Source: Pipra filicauda
Taxonomy: Eukaryota; Chordata; Aves; Passeriformes; Pipridae
Reading direction: 5' to 3'
Length of the DNA stretch: 64,000 bases
NCBI RefSeq assembly: GCF_003945595.2
Contig: NW_024104295.1
Location: forward strand, 1,178,001-1,242,000
Both the position numbers and the translations under genes were made by a program. Shown in pieces: positions 1 through 11,203 of this stretch. Within the stretch, counting starts at the first letter, position 1. Each line of letters opens with the position of its first letter. The notes below the pieces were generated by a model. That model saw only the letters and a program-made list of their open reading frames with translations, did no database searches and had not been told where the DNA came from.

Positions 1-3000
1 TTTGTAACTATTAAAGAAGCAGGTGGAAGAAGTACATTTATAAATACACATGTGCACATATTCTGCCAAGGCTAAATGATAGTTCCTGTGTTCCTAGTTT
101 GAGGTATGTTACATGAAAGATAGGCTTCTAATACAAACTTTTTTTTTCTTTTTAGATATTGAGAAAGTAACTTTACAGCTGCATAGGAAATACTACACGC
201 AAAATATGCTTCTTCCAAGATTTATGGTTTGTCTTAATATTTGCAGAATGTTTTCTATACTTGATAGGTACACAGCCTCAGCGTGAGTTCTTAAGAGGAA
301 AAATGGTTCCAGGTACGAGCACGCAATAGAAAAATGTAAAATCTAATGTAGTTACTGGAAAATTACTGTGAATCACTGTAAGGTGCCTCTTGAAATAAGC
401 TTTATTTCTCCTCACCACCAGTCTTTGAGTGACACAATATTTTGACTTTAAATTCCTGTTTAAGGCCTGTATGATAAGACAGTATTTATTAACCTCCATC
501 TTTTGAAAAAGCTGCATTGGTTCTCCAAACAAAGTATCTTTGAACCATCTGTTAGGAAGATATTAATGCATTAGTTAATATGCTCCTTCCATTTAATAAT
601 CTGATACGAGATTGTTAATGGTAATGTAGTGCATGCCACTTTAATATTATTCTACCAGTTTGTGGACTCTTCCTTGTATTAGGTTTATGGCATGGTACAT
701 GAGGGTAAGACATTCAGGAGTATGCTATATCCATGGAATAGAGTTCTTTCAGATTACAGAAGGAAAACCCATTGCTCCTTCTTCTTGATATCTCTTCTGT
801 GGCAGCAACAGATGAGTATGTCATGTGGTATAGCAATGGAAAGAGTTTAATGAAGGCAATACTAATAATTACTACTGGCTATGTTCAATATATGCTACTA
901 CTGTAGTGCTGTTGTCAATGGCATTCCGAAGGTGCAGCAAAAAGCAGCAAGCTTTGCCCTTCACGTTGTGAAGGGTTATAGTGCTTTATGCTGGAGGATG
1001 TGAGTGTTAACAGCCCAGGGGGCTCTTGCAAACAGCTTGCTGTCTTCAACTTCACCTCCCTCCTTACCAAGAGATTGCTGCCAAACTGTCCGAAGTGAAG
1101 GCCAAGGAGAGAATATGGTTGTTTAAGTTGTCTTGTCAGGGCTAACACTGTAGGACAATACTGAGATGAAACAGAAACCAAAGACAACTTGGTTGTGCTG
1201 ATAAATGTACCAGAAGCTGTTCAGGCCCAGTGGGATCACATTAGCCCAGTACAATGCTAAGTTAGTAGTGCTGGCTGGCTGCAGCTTCTTAGCAGTGCTT
1301 GCTGGTATTTTATTGTCTGCATTTGCTGGTCGTTGGTCCACCCAAAGTACAGAGAGAGAACATTACTACCTGCTTACAAGATGCAGTGCAAGCTCTCATT
1401 CAGAAATGGGGATCAACAGAGACTAGAAGTAATCACTTGATGTTAACCATCTCTTCTCCTTTCTTAAGAAGTCTAAACTGATGCAGTTTGCAGCTGGAAT
1501 TCACCATCTAATGTGCCTAATCACTCCTCAACTCTAGTGCTGCAGAGGGTAGAACACAATAGCATTTGTCACAGATCTTCTGTGACCCTCCTCTGCTACT
1601 GCCTATCATGTGATGAGAATGAACAATATTTCATAGCACATGATGACCCAACTGGCCTCTTTGCAGCCCTGCTGAGAAAGTGAAAAGGTATGAGAAGCTG
1701 CATGTTGTGTAAATACAGTTCCTTCTCTAAAAGTATTTGCTTGGCCCTTGGAGAGGAGGTGGGAGGTTTTCATTGCTTCAGCAATCTCGGAGATAAGCGA
1801 GGAAGATCACTTCTTGAGCTGGAAGAAGGACGACCAAGTAGTCAGCCACTAGGAATATACAAATTAAAACCCAAAAGTCCTTCTGGGTCACTGATTCAGT
1901 CCTCCGCTGTTACAAGCCCACTCAATGTCATCAATTTACAAACCTCCATCTTAAAGTAGGTGGGCTTCCCTCTGGACAACGTGATGGTTGCATAACCTCT
2001 TCTGATTTCTGGTCTGAATTTATTCACAGTCAGTTCTCATCCATTTATTCTGGTCAGAACTGCTTTTTATCTGACGTAGCACTCCTTGCTGATGTTTACT
2101 GCCCTGACTTATTTATAGGCAACAGTCCCTTCTCCACCTTTGTTTACTGGACTACACAAACTGGCTTTCTTTAGGCTCCTTTTATAAGCTCTCTGTTGCC
2201 ATGGTCCTTCTGAAGTCTAATTCCTGTATTTCCTGAACATGGTTAGTCAGATTCATGTGCAATGTTTCAGCCTTGTGCAATGACATCAATTATCCCCAAA
2301 CTCTGATTAATGAATTGCTGCTTTTGCAGTTCAAAATGTTCTCGTGTGTGCTCTTCTCGTTTTCTTTAATGTCATCTAGTAATGTGTCAACATTTTGGGA
2401 ACTGGTCATTGGTCTCACATTATTTCCCATCTAGTTGGTCAGACTGTCTTCAGGATACAGGGGCATTGGCATTTTTTTCCTCTTCCACTGTGCTTAGGCG
2501 AATTTTTCACCAAATTCAGGACAGTATTTCCTATTTTTTTTTTTTTTAAGGACTTTGGGGAGAATGCAATGGAATAATATCTGTTTTGGCGGAAAGGTAG
2601 TCAGTCAGCAAGCTGAGAATTTTTTTTAAATTTTGAATGGTGTCACATTCTGGAGCATTTACACATAACTTCATTCTGAAGTTTGGCTGGATCGGGTGTA
2701 GCATCTTAAAATTTTCTGTCTTCCAGAAGTTTGCTACTTCTCTCAATTATTTGGAAAGTATTCCTTGATGCAAAGGTAATTTTTATTGCACAGTTAGATT
2801 GAACTGTTTCTTCCCTAAAGGCAGTGTAATATAGTGATTTCCACTGTACTGTTAACAATGACTCAGACCACTCTGTTGTTAGGCTATAATGGGACTCTAA
2901 CTTAAGGAAACATTATTGAAGGCAGATTAAACCATGGAGGTAGAAGTATATATGAAAAATATGTAGTTTCTTAGGGATTATACATGATTTTATATTCTGC

Positions 3001-3068
3001 TAAATATTTTACAGCTATTAAATTGCTTGGTAAAAAACCCCAAATGTATATATGGCAAATTGGATATA

Positions 3069-3105
3069 CCCCTACCCCCAACCCCCTACCCCTAACCCCT
3101 ACCCC
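3069..3105. repeat. C-rich telomere-like repeat run (G4 motif on - strand)
   Basis: Six runs of four or five C occur in 37 bases, separated by TA, AA or TAA, giving units such as CCCCTA and CCCCTAA. The units resemble degenerate vertebrate telomere repeat (CCCTAA) with one extra C. Read on the minus strand this is six runs of G4-G5 with loops of two or three bases, which satisfies the usual intramolecular G-quadruplex pattern. It sits in otherwise AT-rich sequence. Whether it began as an interstitial telomere insertion or as a simple-repeat expansion cannot be told from one copy. Confidence 0.8.
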
Positions 3106-5310
3106 TCTTTAGTCTCAGTACCGAGCCAAGAAAGAAAATTCACTTTAACTGTTTAAGGGGAATTTTTAATTTTTTGTGACATCATATGTTAGTTGTATAA
3201 TCTAGAAAATATTTTAAAATGATGAGCTTATCATTTTTTTTTATAACATATCCTGACCCTTAACATGATTGAATGTGTGGATGGATTTAGAACAGGTTTT
3301 AAAAATGAAAAGGAATAATTTATTTCCTAGAGCTTCTGAAAGTCTTGGATTTATATTCCTGAAAAGTTAGAACAAAGAAACTTCTTATAATTTACTGTCT
3401 GCTTGTAGAAACCCCCAGTATGTTTTAAGTATTCTCTAGGCAATCAATTATGTCTCTGCTGGCATTTTTCTTATGAGGTCATGGATAGGGATAGAAGATT
3501 GGATGGTGGCAAAACATAGGAAAGGAACAATAAGTAGGACTTTTTCTTTTTAGAAACATGATTCAGCTTTCTTCAGTATTGGAGAAAGAGAAGCAGGTCT
3601 TTGAAGAAAGAAGTTAAATATGGCCATGAGAACATTGAAACACTTAGTGCATAAATGTCCACAATTATGTAGCACATGCTAAGTTGCAATAAAAGGAACT
3701 ATTTTTTTGGGTCAAACTGTTGTTTCCAATTCCTCTGTCCTCTATCCCCATCCCCCTTGGGCAAGGCTTCCAGCACAGCAGGTTATCAAAGCTCCTTTGA
3801 AGGGGATGGACATGTGGCAGTCCTTACTATCCAAGATTCAGCTCCAAGACTGCCATCTATTCTATTTGTGAATGTGGGCTGAGGTAGAGAATTGTTCCTG
3901 AAGTTAAGAAAAAAAGCATTACTATGTTAGGTCAGATGAAAGCCTTACCTAGCCCTCGATCCAAAAGCAGCTTCTGGCAGGTACTTAAGGAAAAATGTAA
4001 GAGCGGTGGAAGTGCTGAGTTCTCCTATCAGGTTTATGCCTCTCTGTTTTCCCTTTTTTTTAATTTTTTTTCCTAATGTTGACTTCCACTTACTTTTCAG
4101 TTTTAAAATGACCTTATTACCTTTGAATAAATCTTCAGTCTCAGAGGACTTGGTATGGTTATGCTGAGACCATCCCTCCTGTGTAGAATTCTTCTATTTC
4201 AAAAGTTTTGTGTTCCTAACCTTTTTTCTTCTATCATGTTCTGTACTGTTCTTTGAGAACCTTTCTTTCCCCTCATAGATAGTAATGGGAACATTAAAAA
4301 AAAAAAAAAGTACTGGTTTCTTAGTAAGTGACTTGAATTTGGCTTCAAGACCTTTTTTCATAGGGAGAATCTGATGTAAGTGGTACCCCATCATCACTGA
4401 CACCTAGCATTCCTATATAAGGTGATGCTTTGTGACAGAGTTAAGATGCTAGCAGCAACTTAAGCATCCTCAAGGAAAAAAAAATATCACTGCCCCTCGG
4501 AGTATCTAGGAAGCTCTCTGACTAAACTGGAGGGAAATCCCCAGAGAGGCAGCATTGCATACCATAAATATGAAGGCAGATAGAAATAATTCTTCAGACA
4601 ACAGCTTTAAGTATTCTACCATTGTAGTACTGTTCCAAATGGCCTAGAGGGATTTTCTTTGCAGATGAATCCTAATTCATGTGCCCACACTGCTATGTAT
4701 TATTCTTCACTTCAGTTTATTTTTAGTGAAAGCTGGTTCTTCTATGAAAATGTGTGCCGAAAAGCAGCAGTCATGCTATGGCTGAGGAATTAGGTAAGTC
4801 TTTCTCCCTCCTATTAGTTTGGAATTAGAGGTAACTCTGTGACCAGGTCAAAATTAGGTTGTATGTAATGTCCCGGTAACCTTTTATGAATCTGGCTGGA
4901 TATGCAGAGGTAACAATTTTAACAATGTCTAAGTGATGCAGAATCCTAAATATTAACTTACAGACAAACAACAGCTTCTGCAGGTTCAAGTTGCTTTTGA
5001 AAGACTTATAGCTGAAAGTAATTTGGGAATTTGACACCAGGATTACTTTTGATGGAGGAGCTTCAGATGTCAGTATGCACTATTTGAAGATTAATATTCT
5101 TGGAAGTGTTAGCCTCCAAAATGTGTGGTCAGAAAAGGCATCTGTCCTGAAAAGCTTGGCTATTCTAAATACAGTGGGCATTTGTCTAGAGGTGCGGGCA
5201 TTTGCAGATTTGGGATGGCTGTAGAGAACTTGTTTTTCTTATCTCCTCATTTTATGGTAAGGAGGACTTATGAAGGCCATCATGTAGGGCTGAATGAATA
5301 CAGCAGCAAG

Positions 5311-5332
5311 AATCTAAGCAGCTGCTTAGATT
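5311..5332. repeat. Perfect 22-bp palindrome centred on an E-box
   Basis: The 22 bases equal their own reverse complement exactly. The half-site is AATCTAAGCAG and the centre is CAGCTG, the classic E-box bound by basic helix-loop-helix dimers. The symmetry stops at the next base pair on each side (G at 5310 against T at 5333). It could form a cruciform or act as a dimeric factor site; neither is shown by sequence alone. Confidence 0.85.
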
Positions 5333-6929
5333 TGGGGGATGATGTCTGCTTCAGTGTGTGATAACCATGCCTTATACCTTAATTATGATTGCTTGCAGTG
5401 CTTACATGTATAAAAATAAGTGTACAAACTTAGAAGACAGGCTTTGCTTGTTTAGCTGAGCTGTGATGGCCTCTGTGCCAAAAAAGCTTTTGAAGATCTG
5501 GAGGACAAAGATATTATTTATCACTTTTTATATGTTGGCAGGCTATTATTCTGTGCAGTTCTAGCTTAAGCTGACTGGGAGAAAGAGAACATGCTCCTTC
5601 TACTCTTTTTATGATATAACAGTAGAGGCAGAAAAAATTATTCTGTAGATAGAGGTTTTACAACATGTTGTTACAATGAAATATTATAACTACTGAAACT
5701 ATCAAGATAGCTAGTAGGTTGGGAAAATAAGCTTAAATCAATTTCTGGCACAGATTTCAAGGCAAACAGCATGCCAACAAACAGTGGTACTGGAAATAAA
5801 GACAGACATTAAAGCCTCTTAAATCAAACCTCTGACCTGACAAAAAATCCTCGATGACATAATTCTTCAATTATTATCTGTTATATACAATTCAACTAAT
5901 TCTTTCTTAATTAACTACATGTTAAACATGAACACGCAATCCTTAAATATATATATTTTTTTGAAAAGGCTGAAAATCGTGGCAGGAAAAAAATATTTAT
6001 TGTTATAAGGAGATTAGCAAAATATACTTACCTGCCAGATGGTCCACAATTACCAGTACTATTGTTGTTAACTTATGTCTGTGGCTTTGGTTCAACCAGG
6101 CAGCATTGTCAGTGTGGATGAATGTGTTATGCTGACAAGCTGAGTCTACTCTTATACACTTGATATTTGTCTTGATTGCTTCTATCAAGATAGCAACACT
6201 GCCATTATTCCCAATTAGTTTAATAAATGTAACACAGGGAGATGGTCCATATACATTCTAGGAGGATGTATTCTTCCATACGTTCCATTTTCCGAATACT
6301 GAGTCAAAAATAACTGAAAATGTGGGTGGCTAAACAAGCTGTGCCAGCTACTGTATTAATCACAGATGAATTTCAAAAATGTATCGTGTACATATTGGTG
6401 TACTCTGTGTGTAATAACCGTGGGGTACAAGTCTGAGGTGGTGTTTTAAAATGGCAATGCATCCCAAATGAACACAGTAGAAGTCTTGTACCATCCTGAT
6501 GCTTTCTGTAAATGCCACATGTATTGCTCAAAGAAAAACAATAATGTGCACCATGGGGGAAAAAATTGAAAGCCTATGGTAGATTGTAACTGTTAGAAAT
6601 TGCTTTCATGATCCTGCTCCTGGTCTGTACTGTTTCTCCTTGCTGTAGATTTTCACCCCAGAGATTTGCAAAGCTTTGAGAAAGGGGAAAACCAGAACAA
6701 CTTAACCATATTAGAAGTTCAGGTTGTGCATTTTGAAGAGTGTAGGTAGAAAAGTTTGTATTGAGTTGATGAAGATTGTATTTTGTGAAAGACAAACATT
6801 CTCATAAGAAAAGTTTTAACACAAGAGAAGCAAAAGAAAAACACATTTAGCTTGAAATGGAAGAATTTTTTATTATTTCTGGAAGAAGTTTTATGAAAAT
6901 ATTTTGAAATTAGATGACTTTCAGGCCTG

Positions 6930-7224
6930 CATGACTTAACAAGGAGATCCTGACAAAACTGAAGCATAAAATGAAAGTGCGCAAGAGGTGGAAGCAGGGT
7001 CAGGTAACCTGAGAGGAATATGGAGACGATCTGAATATGACTGTGACCATGAACATCTTGTATCAACAATAGTATGGCCAGCTGGACCAGGGAAGTTGTG
7101 GAGTGACCCTCTGTGAGGATATTTAAAAGTTCTGTAGATGTGGCACTTAGGGACATGGTTTAGTGGTGGCTTTGGCAGTATTAGGTTAATGGTTGGACTC
7201 AATGATCTTAAAGGTCCTTTCCAA
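6930..7224 (+). mobile_element. CR1 LINE fragment A, internally deleted
   Basis: Bases 6930-7055 resemble the CR1 ORF2 linker between endonuclease and reverse transcriptase (the stretch reading roughly 'WWKQGQV.WEEY' in intact copies). The match then jumps to a C-terminal ORF2 piece near 7064-7095 (TGGCCAGCTGGACCAGGGAA) and on to a typical CR1 3' end at about 7100-7224, including GGACATGGTTTAGTGGTGG and GGTTGGACTCAATGATCTTA. The usual short terminal tail repeats are absent. The copy is non-functional: frames are broken and two internal blocks are missing. Family assignment is from recognised consensus features of bird CR1, not from a database search. Confidence 0.8.
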
Positions 7225-8440
7225 GGTCTTTGCTGTTGAATGGAAAAGTGTACTTTGTGATGCAGGATGTTGAAAAGGCCAAGGTACTTGATGTCTTCGA
7301 GCACTGCTGGCTGATCAGCCTCGCCTCAATCTCTGAAAAGGTGATAGAGCAAATCTTTGTGAAAACTCCTTGTGAAACACATGAGGAAAAGGAATGTGAT
7401 TGGGAGCAGTCAGCATGCGTTTATGAAGGGGAAATAGTATTTAACCAACCCAGTAGCCTTCTGTGCATAGATGACTGTCTGTCCAGCTGGAGGTTAGTCA
7501 TTATTGATATATCCCAGGGGTTGATACTAGAGTCAGTTCTCTAACGTTTTCCTTTGGTGGTCTGGACAATAGGGTAGAGTGTTGTCTCAGCAAGTTTGCA
7601 GATGATAAAAATTGGAAGGAGTGACTCAGAGACCAGTTGTTTGTGTTGCCATTCTGGGGGTCTGAAACAGGCTGGAGAAATGAGCAAACAAGAACCTAGA
7701 AGTTTGGCAAAGGGAAATGCCATCTGATGCACCTTTGGAGGAATAATCCCATGAACCAATACAGGCTGAGGGCTTAATGACTGGAAAACAGCTTGGCAGG
7801 AGAGGCCTGGGGGATCCTGGTGGACACCAATTTGACATGAACCACCAGTGTGTGCTTGTGGCAAAGAAGGCCAACAGCCTCCTGATCTGTGGAAGAGTGT
7901 TGCCAATGAGTTGAGGGAAGTGATCCTTCCTCTTGACTCAGCCTGGTGAGGCTCCATCAAGAGTGCTGTGTCCACTTCTGGTCTCCTCAGTACCGGAGAC
8001 ATGGATGTACTGAAGCAAGCCTAGTGAAGGGCCACAAAGTTCAAGATTGGAGCATCTGACAGACAAGAAGAGCTGAGCGAGCTGGTACAGTTCAGCCTGG
8101 AGAAGAAAAGGCTCCAGGATCACTTTATGTGTATGCAAATACCCAGTGAAAAACTGTAAAGGAGTGACAGAAACAGACCTTTCTCAGACTTATTCAGTGG
8201 GGATACAGAAAGCGCAAGGGGCACAAACTGAAATACAAGGAATTTATTTTAAACATCAGGAAACTTTTCTTGACACTGTGAAGGGTGGTCAGTCACTCGA
8301 TCAGGTTTCCCAGAGCTGGTAAAGTCTTCATTATTGAAGTTATAAAAAAACCCCAACTGAACTGAGTCTGCTTTGAGCAGGTGGTTGGACTGAATGATCA
8401 CAAGAGGTTTCTTGCGATGACACTTGCTGTATGAATCTGA
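7225..8440 (+). mobile_element. CR1 LINE fragment B with reverse-transcriptase remnant
   Basis: A second CR1 copy begins directly where fragment A ends, since 7225-7290 matches ORF2 sequence just upstream of the reverse-transcriptase domain. A decayed open frame at about 7300-7350 reads like the RT stretch around 'SL.SI..KVIEQI', and 7505-7620 carries the region that in intact copies encodes 'PQG..LGP' and 'LSKFADD', here with frameshifts and stops. A block between these two RT segments is deleted. The remainder (7620-8160) follows the ORF2 C-terminus, and 8160-8440 is the 3' end, with GAGCAGGTGGTTGGACTGAA and a degraded tail. Open frames on the opposite strand at 7541-8002 are shadows of this element. 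It is an inactive fossil. Confidence 0.88.
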
Positions 8441-11097
8441 TTTTTGCATCTATTTTGGACAAAGTAATTGAGTTAAGGAACTTTCAAAGGATACAAGTTA
8501 CCCAATCTATTCTGATGTGAGAAATCCAGAAGTACACTTCTTTCTTTTCAGTACATGGCTCTGTCTTAAGATGCTATCCTGATTTCTGATGCTTGTCCCA
8601 CTAGAACATGCCATGAATTCTCCAAATTGGAGCATTTCTGGTACAAGGCCACACTCAAATGTTTGCTCAGTGTGCTTACTGACCCTAATTCCTCTGGCGT
8701 GTGTGTGGTCTTTCTTGCAAGTAACGTCTAGTTAAGTTTCCTTTTGAAAATATTTATATCCTTTTTTACTGACACTGTGTTCCTACAGGGCTTGCTGGTG
8801 GTACCACACAGCAAACTCTTAAGGTCTTTCTCCTCTCCTAGCAATGATTAGTTTGCTCTTCATTTGCAGTCTGTACTTCTCTTTGCAGAAGTCTTTGTAG
8901 AAGCAAAGGGGAGTTTCCTCTTCTACCACTTAAAACCAAAATGTACACGAGGGAAAAACTTTCCATATAAAGGAAATAAGACCTTCTCTAAGGTGCTTGA
9001 GAGTTTCTCAGGTGAATGAGTTGCAGTTTGAATAAGGTTGAAGCAGTATTGCTTTTCTTCTGTATATATGGACCTGGTGGGATCTGCATGTGACTAGATG
9101 AGTAATTGGCTACCTCTACTGCTATGAGCATCTGAGTCAGGTACCTTCTTACCTGGTTAAGATTAAGTTTGTAATCTGCCGATATCAACACCTTAACGAG
9201 ATAATCTGTGCAGTATGGCAGTTTTGCCCCTTGAGGTTGTTCGTCACCTGGAACATGGAAAAACCAGTTCATTGGGGTAGAAGTAAGGTTTGAGCATTTC
9301 CTGGAGAAGCTGTTGTTCAAAACAAGTGTACAAAGGCACAAAGCTGTAAACTAAAAGTATATAAAAATATTCTAGAAGTGTAGTGTGTGCTGTTTTAAAT
9401 TGAACTTGCTTGAACCAGCACTTAAATATTTCAGGTAATTTCTTAGTGTGCCTGGCATCGGATTATTTAGATTCTAGGCAGGAGATTGAGGGGGATGAAG
9501 TGCTCCTGTACTATCTAACTTCCTATTGGCTGTGTTACGTAATTTTCTAATGCATTCTTCTTCTGATCACTTAAATGATGTGCTTATGTTTCTCATGACT
9601 GTATAGCATGTCTGAAGAATGCCCAAATTTAGCTGTTGTGGATACTTAGCACTTGATTGTACTGGGGTCAACAATATTGTCCTGGTTTTGATCAAGCTCA
9701 CTCTTATGCCTGTTCTAATTTTGTTAGTAAGCACCCTCTCAAATATATGGCTCTGTAGATATGTTGTTGTTATTAGTGTATTATTGTGAGATTTGATTAA
9801 AAGAGGCAACACACTTCAAGGTGAGTGGGGTGTTCTTGAGATAGAGGTTGGACCATGTCCTTGTTAGTCCACAGCGTGAAAGAAGGGATGATGGTGTTTG
9901 TAGTTGTAAAAGTTCAGACTTGTGGAAATGAAAAGTTCTGTCTAAAGTGGCTGAAATGGCCGACTTAAAAGGAATGGTACCATAGATTTAAGAAATCAGT
10001 AGAGAGCATTCATCCACTGTGAGTGAGCTTGTGTAATGATCTAGCAACTAGAAGTTGCATATTGACATTTTTGCTAAGTCCAGACTGCAGCAAAGCAGTC
10101 ACAGATAATGTGCTCTCACAAAGTGATGCTATAAATGTTCTATGTCCAAAGTCATTCTGGAGGTTATTTTAGAGAGAATATCAAAGTCTTTGAAGGGTTT
10201 TTTTAAGATCTGAAACTTCAGCCTTGCAGCTTTTCTCTTCTGGTGATTTTTGAGTTGTTTATAAAACAGTGTTGGCCTTGAAATTGGTTTGTTAGCTTTT
10301 CTTTCAAAAGAATTTTTGAGGGAAACTTGATGAAAACTTGAGTCTTCTTGGCATAGGACTTACACAGTTCAGAGGACTGTCCTTACTTGGTCTTTGAGGA
10401 CCTGCGTGTGTAGGAAATTTTGTTTTTTTGGCTTCACAGACATCAGTGGACTACTGCTAACTCGTGCTGCTTTCTGATGTTGTATCAGGTTTTATACCAG
10501 GACCAGCTGGCAGGAACTGGGGGAGAGGGTTTGAATGCCTGCTGGAGGAGGATGCTGAGTTGCAGAGGGGAGGCCTGAATGTCAGCAGACATTGGAGTGT
10601 CTCCGGGGAAAATACAGAAAAAGGCTTTTGCCAGTTGTTTTAGCAAATAGGGTTCCCTGGAGCACAGGGGAGGATGTGGTTGTCTCTGGATGGAGGGTGA
10701 GATGTGGTGCCTGGTACCTTTTATTCAGAGTTGGCTGGCGAGGTTGCTGCCTCAGAAAAAGTAGTGCATGTCTTTCATTGTATTAATTTTGGATCTTTGC
10801 TGCATTGTAAAATGTGAAGGGCATTGCACTGTTTGAGTGTATAACTTGTTCTTAACTTCCACCTTATGCTTAATGCACTGGATTTGCTGACCTCTTGCCA
10901 TAATACATCTAAGTAAAGTCTAAAATAAGAATGTGTTTCTGTGTCCATGGCTTGGGGAGCACAAAACTGTTTTTAGACACTTTATCAAGTTCCATATTTA
11001 AAGGAAAGATGTAGTTCTGCTTTACAGGCTACAGCATCATAAAGAAGTTTAACCTATATCTGGACTTATGTTCGCCACTGTTTCTCTCTCTTTTCAG
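8441..11097. other. Noncoding, probable intron ending in a splice acceptor
   Basis: No gene or recognisable repeat was seen. Its last bases are the splice acceptor of the GPR158 exon, a pyrimidine tract from about 11081 (TTTCTCTCTCTTTTCAG). A 64-codon frame at 10592-10786 has no splice context and is not called. Confidence 0.55.
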
Positions 11098-11203
11098 AGG
11101 TGTTGTCAAGGTTGACATCAATTTGCAGAAGGTGGACATTGACCAGTGTTCGAGCGAGGGGTGGTTCTCGGGGACACACAGGTGTCATCTCAACAATTCT
11201 GAG
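11098..11203 (+). CDS. GPR158: Internal exon of GPR158 (class C orphan/glycine receptor)
   Basis: The exon lies between a strong acceptor (TTTCTCTCTCTTTTCAG) and a good donor (GAG|GTATGT). One frame is open throughout: base 11098 completes a codon begun in the preceding exon, then 35 full codons follow, so the donor is phase 0. The peptide includes VDINLQKVDIDQC and EGWFSGTHRCHLNNSE. I recognise this as the GPR158 ectodomain segment that joins the Cache-like ligand module to the EGF-like cysteine-rich linker before the seven-helix domain. DIDQC is a typical calcium-binding EGF start, two cysteines are present, and NNS is an N-glycosylation sequon. GPR158 is a synaptic plasma-membrane receptor that recruits RGS7-Gbeta5 and is reported to respond to glycine; those points are known for the family, not visible here. 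The paralogue GPR179 fits less well at WFSGTH and the NNSE end. Other GPR158 exons were not found in this window. Confidence 0.87.

Larger units (their letters stand above)
1..6929. other. Noncoding, probably GPR158 intron
   Basis: No exon, RNA gene or sizeable mobile element could be recognised here. Open frames are all under about 90 codons on both strands and lack convincing splice context. The stretch holds a C-rich telomere-like run at 3069-3105 and a perfect palindrome at 5311-5332, annotated separately. Assignment to a GPR158 intron is inferred from the internal exon at 11098-11203, whose acceptor site implies an upstream exon on the same strand outside or before this window. Confidence 0.55.

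Noticed and set aside
6719..7156. 145-codon minus-strand frame
   Set aside because: It overlaps CR1 fragment A antisense, has low-complexity hydrophobic composition and no recognisable domain.
7230..7544. 104-codon plus-strand frame as a host gene
   Set aside because: It is the decayed reverse-transcriptase region of CR1 fragment B, with deletions either side.
7541..8002. 153-codon minus-strand frame
   Set aside because: It is the antisense shadow of CR1 ORF2; no independent signal.
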